Shown here piece after piece: positions 10,189 through 20,478 of a stretch of DNA of 64,000 bases. The notes under the pieces were generated by a model that was given only the letters and a program-made list of their open reading frames with translations, was not told the origin of the DNA and searched no databases. The first letter of the stretch is position 1; each line of letters starts with the position of its first letter. Origin of the DNA: Rhodocyclaceae bacterium (lineage in GTDB: Bacteria > Pseudomonadota > Gammaproteobacteria > Burkholderiales > Rhodocyclaceae); assembly GCA_013791905.1 (NCBI GenBank), contig VMSX01000030.1, positions 476,044 through 540,043 of the forward strand, given 5' to 3'. Both the position numbers and the translations under genes were made by a program.

Positions 10189-11265
10189 ATGCAACAAACC
10201 GAAAACCTCAATATTGCTTCCTTCGACCCGATGCCCACGCCGGAGGAAATCCATGCCCGCGTGCCGCTTACCGAAACTGCGGCAAAGTCGGTGGTGACGG
10301 GACGGCGCACGTTGGAAGCGATTCTCGACCGCCGCGATGCCCGCCTGTTTGTCGTCGTCGGCCCCTGCTCGATCCACGACCCGGTCGCCGGCCTCGACTA
10401 CGCTAAGCGCTTGAAGGTGCTCGCCGACGAGGTCGCCAGCACCATGGTGCTGGTAATGCGCGTCTATTTCGAGAAACCGCGCACGGCAACCGGCTGGAAG
10501 GGCTTCATCAACGATCCGTACATGGACGACTCCTTCAAGATCGAGGAAGGCATCCAGAAGGCACGCGAATTCCTGCTTGCCGTCAATGAACTCGGCCTGC
10601 CCGCCGGCACCGAGGCGCTCGACCCGATCTCGCCCCAGTACATGGGCGACCTGATTTCCTGGACAGCCATTGGCGCACGCACCTCGGAATCACAGACCCA
10701 TCGTGAAATGGCCTCCGGCCTGTCGACACCGGTCGGTTTCAAAAATGGCACCGATGGTTCGCTAACAGCGGCGCTTAACGCCATCATCTCGGCGAGCAGC
10801 CCGCACAACTTCCTCGGCATCAACATGCAGGGCCGCTCGTCGGTGGTGCGCACCTGCGGCAACCGTTATGGCCACCTGGTGCTGCGTGGCGGCGGCGACC
10901 GGCCGAATTACGACACGGTGAGCGTGGCACTGGCAGAAAACGCCCTGGCCAAGGCGAAGCTGCAACAGAATATCGTCGTCGATTGCTCGCACGCCAACAG
11001 CTACAAGAAGCCGGAACTGCAACCCCTGGTGATGCTGGACGTGGTTAACCAGATCCGGCTCGGCAACAAGTCCATCGTCGGCATGATGATCGAGAGCAAC
11101 ATCGAAGCCGGCAACCAGCCGATCCCCGCGGATCTTTCCAAGCTCAAATACGGCTGCTCGGTGACCGATGCCTGCGTCGATTGGCCCACCACGGAAAAGA
11201 TGATCCGCGAAGCGCACGATGCCCTGCGCGGCCCCCTGGCCGGACGGGCCGGACAGGCCAAATAG
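10189..11265 (+). CDS. aroG: 3-deoxy-7-phosphoheptulonate synthase (DAHP synthase, class I)
   Basis: First committed step of aromatic amino-acid synthesis: phosphoenolpyruvate plus erythrose 4-phosphate to DAHP; cytosolic. 358 residues, the usual size. Motifs include VVVGPCSIHD, MRVYFEKPRT, KGFINDPYMDDS, PAGTEALDPISPQY and DCSHANSYKK. The ATG at 10189 gives an N-terminus MQQTENLNIASFDPMPTPEE like known enzymes. A longer upstream frame runs through repeat DNA and is rejected. Which feedback inhibitor (Phe, Tyr or Trp) it responds to cannot be settled by eye, so the symbol is a family-level assignment. The next gene starts 5 bp later. Confidence 0.93.
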   Translation: MQQTENLNIASFDPMPTPEEIHARVPLTETAAKSVVTGRRTLEAILDRRDARLFVVVGPCSIHDPVAGLDYAKRLKVLADEVASTMVLVMRVYFEKPRTATGWKGFINDPYMDDSFKIEEGIQKAREFLLAVNELGLPAGTEALDPISPQYMGDLISWTAIGARTSESQTHREMASGLSTPVGFKNGTDGSLTAALNAIISASSPHNFLGINMQGRSSVVRTCGNRYGHLVLRGGGDRPNYDTVSVALAENALAKAKLQQNIVVDCSHANSYKKPELQPLVMLDVVNQIRLGNKSIVGMMIESNIEAGNQPIPADLSKLKYGCSVTDACVDWPTTEKMIREAHDALRGPLAGRAGQAK

Positions 11266-11269
11266 GCTG

Positions 11270-12526
11270 ATGGTCACGCTGATTAAGCCCTTTCGCGGAC
11301 TGCGCCCCGCTCCCGGCCGCGCTGCCGAGGTTGCCGCCCCGCCCTATGACGTACTATCGACCGACGAAGCGCGCCTGCGCGCGGCGGGCAAGCCTTGGTC
11401 GTTCCTGCACGTCTCCCGGCCAGAAATCGACCTGGCCGCTGACATCAATCCCTACGACCCGTCCGTGTATGCCAAGGCAGCCGAAAACATCGACGCGATG
11501 CTGGCCGCCGGAGTACTGAAGCGAGATTCCGCTCCGTGTTACTACGCTTATCGGCTGACGCTGCACACCCCTGCGGGAAAACACGAGCAGACCGCACATG
11601 TACAGACCGGATTGGTCGCCACAGCGTCCGTGGCCTGCTATTCCAACAATCGCATCAAGAAGCATGAATTCACCCGCCCCGACAAGGAAGATGACCGGGT
11701 GCGGCAAATCGAGGCGACCAATGCCCAGACCGGGCCGGTGCTGCTCGCCTATCCGGCTTCGGCCACCGCGGATGCGCTGATCGACGCCATCGCCCAGGGC
11801 AAGGCTGCCGCCGACGTTACTGCCGACGACGGCATCCGCCACCAGATCTGGGTGCTGGACGATGCCGAGCGCGTCGACGCCATCACGCGCTGTTTCGACG
11901 GCATGGAGGCGCTGTACATCGCCGATGGCCACCACCGCTCCGCCGCCGCGGCGCGAGTTGCCGCCGCCCGCCGCCAGGAAGACCATGAAATGCCGTCAGA
12001 TTATTTCTTGTCGGTGCTTTTCCCGCACCACGAGATGATGATCCTCGACTACAACCGTGTCGTAAGAGACCTGCACGGCATGGAAAAGTCGGCGTTGGTG
12101 GGACGGCTCGGCGAGACGTTTACGGTCGAGGAAAGCAAGCAGCGGGTCAAACCCGCGCAGCCCGGCGAGTTCGGCATGTATCTGGCCGGCCAGTGGTACA
12201 AACTGACCATAAAAGCCGAACTGATTCCCGCCGATCCGGTGGCGCGGCTTGATGTCTCACTGCTGTCCGACCATCTGCTGGGTCCGCTGCTCGGCATCAC
12301 CGACCTGCGCCGCGACAAGCGCATCGAGTTCGTCGGCGGCATTCGCGGCTTGGGCGAACTGGAACGACGCGTCAATTCCGGCGAAATGGCGGTCGCCTTC
12401 GCCCTCCATCCGACGCGCATGGATCAACTCATGGCCGTCGCCGACAGCAATCAGGTGATGCCACCCAAATCGACCTGGTTCGAACCGAAGCTGGCCGACG
12501 GGCTGGTTTCGCACGTACTCGATTAA
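11270..12526 (+). CDS. DUF1015 family protein
   Basis: 418 residues starting at the ATG 5 bp after the DAHP synthase stop. It shows the family landmarks: KPFRGLRP near the start, AAPPYDVLS, and the conserved IADGHHRSAAAARVA at about residue 216-230. The family is widespread and uncharacterised; the position after aroG hints at a metabolic role, but that is weak. Downstream is copy B of the dispersed repeat in place of a clear terminator. Confidence 0.85.
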   Translation: MVTLIKPFRGLRPAPGRAAEVAAPPYDVLSTDEARLRAAGKPWSFLHVSRPEIDLAADINPYDPSVYAKAAENIDAMLAAGVLKRDSAPCYYAYRLTLHTPAGKHEQTAHVQTGLVATASVACYSNNRIKKHEFTRPDKEDDRVRQIEATNAQTGPVLLAYPASATADALIDAIAQGKAAADVTADDGIRHQIWVLDDAERVDAITRCFDGMEALYIADGHHRSAAAARVAAARRQEDHEMPSDYFLSVLFPHHEMMILDYNRVVRDLHGMEKSALVGRLGETFTVEESKQRVKPAQPGEFGMYLAGQWYKLTIKAELIPADPVARLDVSLLSDHLLGPLLGITDLRRDKRIEFVGGIRGLGELERRVNSGEMAVAFALHPTRMDQLMAVADSNQVMPPKSTWFEPKLADGLVSHVLD

Positions 12527-12544
12527 GCCCACAAATCCAGCAGC

Positions 12545-12700
12545 TTTGCCGCCGGGCCGCCCTTATTGACCAATGAGGCAAAGCGGCACGCGGCGCCAGC
12601 CGTAATCCGCACCACCGCAAACAACAACGCTCCGCGTGATAGTCGAGCGTAGCGAGCCACAGTCACCTCCCCGTGAGGGGAGGCTGGGAGGGGCGGGCCC
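12545..12700 (-). repeat. Intergenic dispersed repeat (copy B)
   Basis: The DUF1015-tpx gap matches the reverse complement of 23640-23790 over most of its length: GCCGCCGGGCCGCCC, GCACGCGGCG, CGTGATAG-CGAGCG-AGCGAGC, and CACCTCCCCG-GAGGGGAGG followed by GGGAGGGGCGGGCC. No reading frame of interest. The palindromic CCTCCCC-GGGGAGG core could terminate transcription from both sides of this convergent gene pair. Confidence 0.7.
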
Positions 12701-13201
12701 TTACAGCACTTTCAGTGCCGCGGCATAGTCAGGTTCGTTGCCGATCTCGGGCACCAGATCGCTATACAGTACGCGGTCTTTTTCATCGAGGACCACGACA
12801 GCGCGCGCTGTCAGGCCATGCAGCGGGCCCTCAGCCATTGCGACACCCCAGGCTTTCATGAACTCCGGGTGACGGAAGGTCGACAGGTGCCCGACGTTCT
12901 TCAGCCCTTCGACTGAGCAGAAACGGCCAGCCGCGAAGGGCAGATCGCCCGAGACGACCAGCACTACGGTGTTTTTCAGGGTCGTGGCGGATTCGTTGAA
13001 CTTGCGGGTCGAGGTCGCGCAGGTCGGTGTATCGAGGCTCGGCACAATATTCAGCACCTTGCGTTTTCCTGCATAACTGGAAAGCGTGACATCGGCCAGT
13101 TCGCCATTGGTCAGGTTGAGTGCGGGCGCTTGCGTGCCCACGGCGGGAAGGGTGCCATCGACGCGGAATGGGGTGCCGTGCAGGGTGACTGTAGTGCTCA
13201 T
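12701..13201 (-). CDS. tpx: Thiol peroxidase Tpx
   Basis: Reduces hydrogen peroxide and alkyl hydroperoxides using thioredoxin. 166 residues from the ATG at 13201 (MSTTVTLHG). The peroxidatic cysteine is C61 in [15 protein letters not shown] and the resolving cysteine C95 in RFCSVEG, the atypical 2-Cys Tpx pair. Its start overlaps the tatD stop by 4 bp (ATGA), so it is translationally coupled as the last gene of the minus-strand isc-tatD-tpx string; an oxidant-defence gene behind an Fe-S operon makes functional sense. Confidence 0.95.
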   Translation of the reverse strand: MSTTVTLHGTPFRVDGTLPAVGTQAPALNLTNGELADVTLSSYAGKRKVLNIVPSLDTPTCATSTRKFNESATTLKNTVVLVVSGDLPFAAGRFCSVEGLKNVGHLSTFRHPEFMKAWGVAMAEGPLHGLTARAVVVLDEKDRVLYSDLVPEIGNEPDYAAALKVL

Positions 13202-14025
13202 GGTTTTCCTCTCTCTGTGTTGTGTTGAAATTCTTTGAGGCGCGGCAACGCCGCGCGAGCATTGGCGCATGTCGCCGCCGCGATCTCGGCCAGCGGCAGA
13301 CCGCGTAATTGTGCCAGTGTTTCGGCAATCGGCAATAGGTCAGCCGGCGTGTTGCGGGCACCGACTTTCCATTGCGGTGGAATATCCGGCGCATCGGTTT
13401 CGAGCACGATGCTGTCGAGCGGCAGTGTGGCAGCCAACGTGCGGATGCGTTTTGAACCACTGTAGGTCATCGCCCCGCCAAAACCAAGTTTGAAACCGAG
13501 CTTGATAAATTCATCCGCCTGCTGGCGGCTGCCATTGAAGGCATGGGCGATACCGCCCGGCACGGGCATGCGGCGCAGGTGTTTCAGCACTTGATCAATC
13601 GCCCGGCGCACATGCAGCAGCACCGGCAGTTCGTGCTGGCGGGCAATCTCGAGTTGGGCAAGAAAATAGCGCTCCTGTAAAGCCTCATCACGATCCGGCA
13701 CAAAGTTGTCGAGACCAACTTCACCAACCGCAACGCAAGGATTCTCGCGCAGGGTGTCATCGAGGGCGGCAAGGTCTTCTTCACGCGCACGACCCACAAA
13801 CAGGGGATGGATGCCATAGGCGGGAACACACCCGGCAAACTCGCGACAGATGCTCGCCACCGTGCCAAAGTTGGCACGCTCGATGGCCGGCACCACGATT
13901 GTCGTTACGCCGGCAGTGGCAGCAGCAGCAGCAATTGCCTCACGGTCGCCGTCGAATTCGGCGGCATCCAGATGGCAGTGGGTGTCAATGAGGCCCGTAT
14001 CAGCAAGGCCTGCCGGCAACTTCAT
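13198..14025 (-). CDS. TatD family metal-dependent hydrolase
   Basis: 275 residues, a TIM-barrel metallo-hydrolase of the TatD DNase family. Visible metal ligands: IDTHCHLD at about 14-21, the glutamate in VGEVGLDN near residue 97, HVRRAID, AHAFNGS, and the terminal aspartate in [11 protein letters not shown]. Relatives are 3'-5' exonucleases or hydrolases of unknown substrate. It overlaps both neighbours by 4 bp (iscX upstream, tpx downstream), so it is embedded in the operon. Confidence 0.9.
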   Translation of the reverse strand: MKLPAGLADTGLIDTHCHLDAAEFDGDREAIAAAAATAGVTTIVVPAIERANFGTVASICREFAGCVPAYGIHPLFVGRAREEDLAALDDTLRENPCVAVGEVGLDNFVPDRDEALQERYFLAQLEIARQHELPVLLHVRRAIDQVLKHLRRMPVPGGIAHAFNGSRQQADEFIKLGFKLGFGGAMTYSGSKRIRTLAATLPLDSIVLETDAPDIPPQWKVGARNTPADLLPIAETLAQLRGLPLAEIAAATCANARAALPRLKEFQHNTERGKP

Positions 14026-14216
14026 TCAAGCTCGTCGATCCAGGCCTGCTGAATCGCTTCCAGTTGTTTCTCACCACAGTGACTCTGGTTTTCCTCAAAG
14101 CCGGGCAAGGCCATCACCCAGCGCATCAGGTCGACGAAGTTGATCGCCGTGGGGTCCACTTCCGGATGGCGTTCGGCCAGTTCTATTGCAATGTCCAGGC
14201 TATCGGTCCACTTCAT
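14022..14216 (-). CDS. iscX: Fe-S cluster assembly adaptor IscX
   Basis: 64 residues, the normal size. MKWTDSLDIAIELAE, the conserved HPEVDPTAINFVDLMRWV and the acidic C-terminal [13 protein letters not shown] are characteristic. IscX binds IscS and is proposed to modulate cluster assembly. Start at 14216, overlapping the ferredoxin stop by 4 bp. Confidence 0.95.
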   Translation of the reverse strand: MKWTDSLDIAIELAERHPEVDPTAINFVDLMRWVMALPGFEENQSHCGEKQLEAIQQAWIDELE

Positions 14217-14560
14217 TTTTTCGAGTGTCCTTCCTTTGCCATGTTGATCGTGTATTTTGGAATTTCCACCACCAGCGGCGTTTCGGTCACCAGCGCCTGG
14301 CAGGAGAGCCGCGAGTTCGGTTCCAGCCCCCACGCCTTGTCGAGCAAATCTTCCTCGATTTCCTCTGCGGATTCAAGTGTTTCGAAGCCTTCGCGGATCA
14401 CCACATGACAGGTGGTGCAGGCACAGGACTTTTCGCAGGCATGCTCGATATCAATGTCATTTTCGAGCAAGGCATCGCAAATGGACGTGCCGGGAGCCGC
14501 CTCGATTACCGCGCCCTCCGGACACAGTTCAACGTGTGGCAAAACAATAATTTGGGTCAC
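14213..14560 (-). CDS. fdx: ISC-type [2Fe-2S] ferredoxin
   Basis: 115 residues. Four cluster cysteines are in the adrenodoxin pattern: C42, C48, C51 and C87 (ACEKSCACTTCHVVI and RLSCQAL), with C46 as an extra cysteine also seen in bacterial ISC ferredoxins. It supplies electrons during cluster assembly on IscU. The preferred start is a GTG at 14560 (VTQIIVLPHVELCPEG); upstream ATG readings enter the repeat. It is separated from hscA by about 109 bp of repeat DNA. Confidence 0.94.
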   Translation of the reverse strand: MTQIIVLPHVELCPEGAVIEAAPGTSICDALLENDIDIEHACEKSCACTTCHVVIREGFETLESAEEIEEDLLDKAWGLEPNSRLSCQALVTETPLVVEIPKYTINMAKEGHSKK

Positions 14561-14566
14561 AGTTCC

Positions 14567-14668
14567 TCCGCCGGGCCGCCCCAAGGAGGGACAGCCAAAA
14601 CATGGAGCGGGCAGCGCCCGCGAACAATCGTCACCCCATTACTCGGGAAGGGGGATGGGGGGATGGGG
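14567..14668 (-). repeat. Short repeat between hscA and fdx (copy D)
   Basis: Nearly identical over most of about 100 bp to 17528-17628, which separates iscU from iscA: GGGCCGCCCCAAG, AACATGGAGCGGGC, AGCCCGCGAACAATCGTC or its variant, then a G-rich tract. Both share the GCCGGGCCGCCCCAAG end with the longer dispersed repeats. A GCGGGC-AGC-GCCCGC hairpin lies in its middle. Confidence 0.7.
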
Positions 14669-14669
14669 T

Positions 14670-16538
14670 TCATAAATTTACCTCGTCAACTTTCCGTCCG
14701 GCCAGTGCGCGCCGGACGCCTTGATTCATGCGGCGTGCCGCGAATTCTGCCGTACCTTTGGAGAGTGCGTCCAGCCCGGCGTCAATGGCCCGCCGGTCGT
14801 CGCCGAGCAGCACCGACTGCAGTTTGCTCAGACAACTGTCGATATGGGCGCGTTCGAGTGTGGACAGCAGGTGCGCATCTTCCTTCAGGGCCGACTGCAC
14901 CGCCTCGACCAGCCGCTGCGCCTCGACCTGCGCCTCGCGCAGGGCGCGCCGGAACGCATCGTCCGAAGCGTGCGTATAACCATCCTTGAGCATCGAAGTG
15001 ACTTCGTCATCATTCAACCCGTAGGAAGGTTTCACTTCGACACGGGCCTCATGACCGGTGGTCTGCTCGCGTGCGGTGACTGACAGCAGCCCGTCGGCAT
15101 CCACCTGAAAAGTGACGCGAATGCGTGCCGCACCGGCCACCATCGGCGGAATGCCGCGCAGTTCAAAACGTGCCAGCGAGCGGCAGTCCGAGACCAGTTC
15201 GCGCTCGCCCTGCACCACTTGCAGGGCCAGCGCGGTCTGACCATCCTTGAAAGTGGTGAATTCCTGTGCGCGTGCGACAGGAATCGTTGAGTTGCGCGGG
15301 ATGATTTTCTCCACCAGGCCACCCATGGTTTCGATGCCCAGCGACAACGGAATCACATCGAGCAGCAGCCAGTCGTCGCCGGAAGCACGATTGCCGGCGA
15401 GCAGGTTGGCCTGGATCGCGGCGCCGAGCGCAACCACCTTGTCCGGATCGAGATTGTTCAGCGGCTCCTTGCCGAAGAATGCCTCGACCGCGTGCTGGAC
15501 CTGCGGCATGCGCGTAGCACCACCGACCATCACCACGCCCTTGATGTCTTCGGGAGTCAGTCCGGCATCGCGCAACGCCTTCTTCGTCGGCCCAAGGGTT
15601 TTTTGTACCAGCGTGCGGGTAATTTCCGCAAATATTTCAGATGTCAGCTTCAGATCGACGAATTCTCCCGTCGACAGCTTGGCGGTAATCGGCGCCTCGC
15701 CATGCTGGGTCAGAAATTCCTTGGCCTCGCGGGCACGCATTTGCAGCAGGCGTGCATCGCCCAGCGAGACGGGTGAAAGCTGGGCCTGTTCGCCGACCCA
15801 GCAGAACACGCGATGATCGAAGTCGTCGCCACCCAGCGCGGAATCCCCGCCGGTGGACAACACTTGAAACACGCCTTTCGACAGTTTGAGGATCGAAATA
15901 TCGAAGGTGCCGCCGCCCAGATCGTAAACCGCGTAGATACCTTCCGCGGCATTGTCCAGACCATAGGCAATCGCCGCCGCGGTCGGCTCGTTCAAAAGAC
16001 GCAGCACCGACAAACCGGCCAGCCGGGCAGCATCCTTGGTGGCCTGGCGCTGCGCATCGTCAAAATAGGCGGGCACGGTAATCACCGCACCGGTAAGCGC
16101 ACCACCCAGCGCAAGTTCGGCGCGTTCGCGCATGGCCTTGAGGATGTCTGCCGAAACCTCGACCGGGTTTTTCACTCCCTGTGCAGTCTTCAGCTTGATC
16201 ATGCCCTCGGCTTCGATGAAGTCGTAAGGCATCGATTCGATGTGGGCGATATCCTTGAGAGCGCGCCCCATGAATCGTTTCACCGAAACAATGGTGTTTT
16301 TTGGATCGGCTGATTGATGCGACTGCGCGCTAAAGCCGACCTCGATCGGCCCGGCAGCGCTGTAGCGCACCACGGAAGGCAGCAGCGAGCGTCCCAACTC
16401 ATCATTGACCACGACAGCCATGCCGCTCCTGACTGTAGCGACCAGCGAATTTGTGGTGCCCAGATCAATGCCGACCGCCAGCCGATGTTCGTGCGGCGCG
16501 GTCGATTGTCCGGGCTCGGATAATTGCAGTAGTGCCAT
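14670..16538 (-). CDS. hscA: Fe-S assembly chaperone HscA (Hsp70 class)
   Basis: 622 residues, the HscA length. Nucleotide-binding domain: [14 protein letters not shown] near residue 22, [13 protein letters not shown], and [13 protein letters not shown]. Substrate-binding domain from about 395 on. HscA with HscB binds the LPPVK loop of IscU to drive cluster transfer, and that loop is intact in this operon's IscU. Located between hscB (108 bp upstream) and fdx (109 bp downstream); both gaps carry GC-rich repeat-like sequence, an unusually loose spacing for an isc operon. Confidence 0.96.
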   Translation of the reverse strand: MALLQLSEPGQSTAPHEHRLAVGIDLGTTNSLVATVRSGMAVVVNDELGRSLLPSVVRYSAAGPIEVGFSAQSHQSADPKNTIVSVKRFMGRALKDIAHIESMPYDFIEAEGMIKLKTAQGVKNPVEVSADILKAMRERAELALGGALTGAVITVPAYFDDAQRQATKDAARLAGLSVLRLLNEPTAAAIAYGLDNAAEGIYAVYDLGGGTFDISILKLSKGVFQVLSTGGDSALGGDDFDHRVFCWVGEQAQLSPVSLGDARLLQMRAREAKEFLTQHGEAPITAKLSTGEFVDLKLTSEIFAEITRTLVQKTLGPTKKALRDAGLTPEDIKGVVMVGGATRMPQVQHAVEAFFGKEPLNNLDPDKVVALGAAIQANLLAGNRASGDDWLLLDVIPLSLGIETMGGLVEKIIPRNSTIPVARAQEFTTFKDGQTALALQVVQGERELVSDCRSLARFELRGIPPMVAGAARIRVTFQVDADGLLSVTAREQTTGHEARVEVKPSYGLNDDEVTSMLKDGYTHASDDAFRRALREAQVEAQRLVEAVQSALKEDAHLLSTLERAHIDSCLSKLQSVLLGDDRRAIDAGLDALSKGTAEFAARRMNQGVRRALAGRKVDEVNL

Positions 16539-16646
16539 TCTTTTTATTTGCTCCCTACGAAATTCGTTGCGGCCGTAGTGAAAAACAACTCCCCCAGGAG
16601 GCCAAGAAACACTTTGGGCGGCCCGGCGTGTTTCTTATCTTTGTTC

Positions 16647-17189
16647 TTATCTTTCGATCACTTCCAGCGCGTCATCGACTTCCTGAATCAGCTTTTCCTG
16701 AAACATCAGCTGCCTGACCAGTTCGCCAGCACGTTCGAGCATGTTGGCATCGAATGTTTGCTGCAGCAGTGTGTATTCAGCGCGAATGTCTTTTTTCAAT
16801 CGCCGGTGCAAAACATCGAGTGCGTCCGCGTCGCCAGCATCTCTAGCATCGATCACCGCTTCGCGAAGTTCCATTTGCTCGACCAGGAACTCGGTCGGCA
16901 TGGCCGTGTTGGTTTCCAGCCGCACATCATGGCCGGCCAGTTTCAACAGGTAACGCGCGCGCTTCAGCGGATCCTTGAGCGTCTGGTAGGCCTCATTGAC
17001 ATGAGTCGACCACTGCATCGCCAGGCGCTTCTCGCTGTCGGAAAGATATGCGTGCTTGTCCGGATGCACCTTGGCCTGAATGTCCCGGTAAAGCTGTTCC
17101 AGCCGGTCGACATCGAGCCCCTGCTGACGCGGCAACCCGAACAGGCTAAAGAAGTCCTGCCGGAGGGCCTCAGAATCGAAGCTCGACAT
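16647..17189 (-). CDS. hscB: Fe-S assembly co-chaperone HscB
   Basis: 180 residues with an N-terminal J-domain; the HPD triad is at 42-44 (QAKVHPDKHAYLSD). The C-terminal three-helix domain that binds IscU follows from about 85. It stimulates the HscA ATPase and delivers IscU. The ATG at 17189 overlaps the iscA stop by one base (TGATG). Confidence 0.95.
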   Translation of the reverse strand: MSSFDSEALRQDFFSLFGLPRQQGLDVDRLEQLYRDIQAKVHPDKHAYLSDSEKRLAMQWSTHVNEAYQTLKDPLKRARYLLKLAGHDVRLETNTAMPTEFLVEQMELREAVIDARDAGDADALDVLHRRLKKDIRAEYTLLQQTFDANMLERAGELVRQLMFQEKLIQEVDDALEVIER

Positions 17190-17512
17190 CAAACGTGAAA
17201 GCTCTCGCCGCAGCCGCACTCATCCTTGACGTTCGGATTGATGAATTTAAAGCCTTCGTTCAAGCCCTCGCGCGTGAAGTCGAGTTCCGTGCCGTCCAGA
17301 TAGGGCAGGCTTTTCGGGTCGATCAGCACCTTGAGTCCGTGACTGTCGAAGATGATGTCATCCGGCTCGCTACTGTCGGCAAATTCGAGCTTGTAGGCCA
17401 TGCCCGAACAGCCGGAAGTCTTCACCCCGAGACGAATGCCTATACCCTTGCCACGCTTGGCGATGAAGCCCGCGACATGCTTGGCAGCAGCTTCGGATAA
17501 TGTGACGCCCAT
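17189..17512 (-). CDS. iscA: A-type Fe-S carrier IscA
   Basis: 107 residues with the three conserved cysteines C35 (TSGCSGMAY), C99 and C101 (DECGCGESF). Accepts and delivers Fe-S clusters downstream of IscU. One-base overlap with hscB. Confidence 0.96.
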   Translation of the reverse strand: MGVTLSEAAAKHVAGFIAKRGKGIGIRLGVKTSGCSGMAYKLEFADSSEPDDIIFDSHGLKVLIDPKSLPYLDGTELDFTREGLNEGFKFINPNVKDECGCGESFHV

Positions 17513-17527
17513 TTAATTTGCTCCTTC

Positions 17528-17628
17528 GCAGGGCCGCCCCAAGAAGGAGCGGACAACAACATGGAGCGGGCAAAGCCCGCGAACAATCGTCACCCCCTGC
17601 CCGAGGAAGGGGGGCGGGGGGAAGGCAG
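17528..17628 (-). repeat. Short repeat between iscU and iscA (copy E)
   Basis: Sister of copy D at 14567-14668, in the same orientation relative to the operon. Carries a GCGGGC-AAA-GCCCGC hairpin and a poly-G tract. Such an element inside an operon could set transcript stability or partial termination between iscU and iscA; that is inference. Confidence 0.7.
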
Positions 17629-18015
17629 TCATGCCGCTGCCTGCTTTTTCTTGTAGTCGGCTACCGCCGCCTTGATGGCATCCTCGGCGAGAATCGAACA
17701 GTGGATCTTCACCGGCGGCAGCGCCAGCTCATTGGCGATATGGGTGTTCTTGATGTCGAGCGCCTGATCAAGCGTCTTGCCCTTGACCCACTCGGTAACC
17801 AGCGAGCTCGATGCAATCGCCGAACCGCAACCATAGGTCTTGAACTTGGCATCCTCGATGACGCCATCCTTGCCAACCTTGATCTGCAGCTTCATGACGT
17901 CGCCGCAGGCCGGCGCGCCGACCATGCCAGTCGCCACACCTGCCTCATCCTTGCCAAAGGAACCAACGTTGCGGGGATTTTCGTAGTGGTCGATAACTTT
18001 TTCGCTATATGCCAT
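17629..18015 (-). CDS. iscU: Fe-S scaffold IscU
   Basis: 128 residues. Cluster ligands C37 (GAPACGDV), C63 (TYGCGSAI) and C106 (VKIHCSIL) plus D39, and the HscA-recognition motif LPPVK at 99-103. Scaffold on which IscS-derived sulfur and iron form the cluster. 30 bp downstream of iscS. Confidence 0.97.
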   Translation of the reverse strand: MAYSEKVIDHYENPRNVGSFGKDEAGVATGMVGAPACGDVMKLQIKVGKDGVIEDAKFKTYGCGSAIASSSLVTEWVKGKTLDQALDIKNTHIANELALPPVKIHCSILAEDAIKAAVADYKKKQAAA

Positions 18016-18045
18016 GATGTTTTCCTTGAATCAGATTTACAGATT

Positions 18046-19260
18046 TTAATGTGCGGCCCACTGGACAGATTCCAGGTCCACGCCGTCCTTGAACATTTCC
18101 CACAAAGGCGAAAGTTCGCGCAGCTTGCCCAGCTTGTCGTGCAGCAGCTTGATGGTGAAATCGATCTCTTCTTCGGTGGTGAAGCGGCCGATGGTAAAGC
18201 GGATTGAACTGTGGGCGAGTTCGTCGGAACGGCCCAGCGCCCGCAACACATATGAGGGTTCAAGCGAAGCCGAGGTACAGGCGGAACCCGAAGACACCGC
18301 GATATCCTTGATCGCCATGATCAGCGACTCGCCCTCGACGAAGTTGAAGCTGACGTTGAGGTTATGCGGCACGCGGTTGTCGATATGGCCGTTGACATAG
18401 GTTTCCTCGATGTCCTGCAAGCCCTTCAGCAGACGATCGCGCAGCATGCGAATCCGTTCGTTCTCGATCGCCATTTCCTCGCGGGCCAGGCGGAAGGCCT
18501 CGCCCATGCCGATGATCTGGTGCGTCGCCAGCGTGCCGGAGCGCATGCCGCGCTCATGACCACCACCGTGCATCTGCGCTTCAAGGCGGATGCGCGGCTT
18601 GCGTCGCACATACAGTGCGCCGATGCCCTTGGGGCCATAGGTTTTATGCGCCGAGAAGGACATCAGGTCGACTTTCAGCGCGGCCAGGTCGAGCGGCATC
18701 TTGCCCGTCGCTTGCGCAGCATCGACGTGAAAGATCACGCCGGCCTCGCGGCAGATTTCGCCCAGTTCGGCGATCGGCTGGATCACGCCGATTTCGTTGT
18801 TCACCGCCATCACGGAAGCCAGCACGGTGTCCTTGCGCAGGGCGGCCTTGAGCTGCTCTGGCGTAATCAGGCCATCCGACTGCGGCTCCAGATAGGTCGC
18901 CTCGAAACCCTGGCGCTCAAGCTCCTTGACTGTGTCGAGCACGGCCTTGTGCTCGGTGGCTACCGTGACGATGTGCTTGCCGCGGGTTGCAGCATAAAAA
19001 TGCGCCGCACCTTTGATGGCGAGGTTATTTGATTCAGTCGCGCCCGAAGTAAAGATAATTTCCTTCGGATCGGCATTCACCAGCTTGGCGACTTCAGCGC
19101 GTGCGTCCTCGACGGCCTTGTCAGCTTCCCAGCCAAACGGATGCGAGCGCGAAGCCGGGTTGCCGAAGTGTTCAGTCAACCAGGGAATCATCTTCGCGGC
19201 CACGCGCGGATCGACAGGGGTCGTTGCCGAGTAGTCGAGATAGATGGGCAATTTCAGCAT
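18046..19260 (-). CDS. iscS: Cysteine desulfurase IscS
   Basis: 404 residues, exactly the canonical IscS length. PLP lysine in [11 protein letters not shown], the active-site loop cysteine in [17 protein letters not shown] near residue 328, and the C-terminal tail of group I desulfurases. Provides persulfide sulfur to IscU and tRNA thiolation. The ATG at 19260 ([15 protein letters not shown]) is chosen over a longer frame that runs into the preceding gene. Confidence 0.97.
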   Translation of the reverse strand: MLKLPIYLDYSATTPVDPRVAAKMIPWLTEHFGNPASRSHPFGWEADKAVEDARAEVAKLVNADPKEIIFTSGATESNNLAIKGAAHFYAATRGKHIVTVATEHKAVLDTVKELERQGFEATYLEPQSDGLITPEQLKAALRKDTVLASVMAVNNEIGVIQPIAELGEICREAGVIFHVDAAQATGKMPLDLAALKVDLMSFSAHKTYGPKGIGALYVRRKPRIRLEAQMHGGGHERGMRSGTLATHQIIGMGEAFRLAREEMAIENERIRMLRDRLLKGLQDIEETYVNGHIDNRVPHNLNVSFNFVEGESLIMAIKDIAVSSGSACTSASLEPSYVLRALGRSDELAHSSIRFTIGRFTTEEEIDFTIKLLHDKLGKLRELSPLWEMFKDGVDLESVQWAAH

Positions 19261-19276
19261 TTTCTTGGACTCCAGG

Positions 19277-20455
19277 TCAGTGGGCCGCAGTGGAAATTGC
19301 GGCCATTGATTGCAAATCGGATACGGTGGCGGACAAAGCCTGCAAGAAGCCGGCAATTTCCGTCGCCGAGGTTTCAGGCCCGAGGCTCACGCGCACGGCG
19401 CCACGCGCCGTCGCTGGCGCGATGCCCATGGCCAGTAATACATGCGAGGGTTCCGGGTTGGCCGACGAACAGGCCGCGCCGCTGGCAACGGCATAACCTG
19501 AACGGTCAAGCTTTGCCACCAGTGTTTCGCCATCCAGCCCGGGCAATGAAAAATAAGTCGTATTGGGCAGTCGCGCCGCATTGCTGGCAAAGATCACGGC
19601 ACCCCGGGCGGCGAGACCATGCTCCAAGTCGTCACGCAAACCCCGCAGTCTTGCTGCAGTTTCGGCCATCCGCACGATTGCCTCCTCGCACGCAACGCCG
19701 AAACCGACGATGGCTGGAACGTTTTCGGTGCCGGAACGCAGGCCGCGCTCATGGCCGCCGCCGGCAATCAAAGGCGCCAGATCGACGCGCTTATCGACCA
19801 CCAGCGCGCCCGCCCCCTTGGGGCCACCCAGCTTGTGGGCGGAAAGCGTCAGGGCATGCACGCCCGCCGCGTTCAGGGATCGGAAATCGAGTGGAATCTT
19901 GCCCAGCGCCTGCACCGCGTCGCTGTGAAACCAGGCACGGGAATCCTGCGCAATGGTGGCCAGCCGCGCCACATCCTGCACCACACCGGTTTCATTATTG
20001 GCAAACATCACTGAAACAATCGTGGAAACTGCGGCGGGCTTTTCTGCCAGTGCCGCCACAAAGTCGGCGCTGGCGATACGGCAATCGACATCAACGGCAA
20101 TCTCGCGCAACTGCCAGCCCTGGCGCCGCAAAGTCCTAGCGGGCTCGCGCACGCAGGGGTGCTCGATGGCCGAGATGGCGGCGAGGCCGGCCGGCAGATT
20201 GGCCGCAACGCCCTTGATAAACAGATTGTTCGCCTCCGACCCGCCACTGGTAAACACCACCTCGGTCGGGTGGGCGCCGACGGCAAAAGCCACCCGCTGG
20301 CGCGCCGTGTCGATGGCCCGGCGGGCCGCCCGGCCATACTCGTGGCGACTCGACGCATTGCCGTACTGCTGCCCGAAAAATGGCAGCATCGCCTCAAGCA
20401 CCCGCGGCGCCACTGGCGTAGTGGCGTTATGGTCGAGATAGGCTGGAGCAAACAT
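19277..20455 (-). CDS. Second, NifS-like cysteine desulfurase in the isc operon
   Basis: 392 residues, class V aminotransferase fold: [13 protein letters not shown] at the start, PLP lysine in [13 protein letters not shown], and the catalytic-loop cysteine in [17 protein letters not shown]. It is clearly related to but much diverged from the IscS encoded 16 bp downstream. Position between iscR and iscS means it should share IscR control. It could be a spare sulfur donor or feed another acceptor; sequence alone cannot decide. All catalytic residues are intact, so it is not a relic. Confidence 0.92.
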   Translation of the reverse strand: MFAPAYLDHNATTPVAPRVLEAMLPFFGQQYGNASSRHEYGRAARRAIDTARQRVAFAVGAHPTEVVFTSGGSEANNLFIKGVAANLPAGLAAISAIEHPCVREPARTLRRQGWQLREIAVDVDCRIASADFVAALAEKPAAVSTIVSVMFANNETGVVQDVARLATIAQDSRAWFHSDAVQALGKIPLDFRSLNAAGVHALTLSAHKLGGPKGAGALVVDKRVDLAPLIAGGGHERGLRSGTENVPAIVGFGVACEEAIVRMAETAARLRGLRDDLEHGLAARGAVIFASNAARLPNTTYFSLPGLDGETLVAKLDRSGYAVASGAACSSANPEPSHVLLAMGIAPATARGAVRVSLGPETSATEIAGFLQALSATVSDLQSMAAISTAAH

Positions 20456-20478
20456 GGGCAATGACAGAAAATGAGGCC

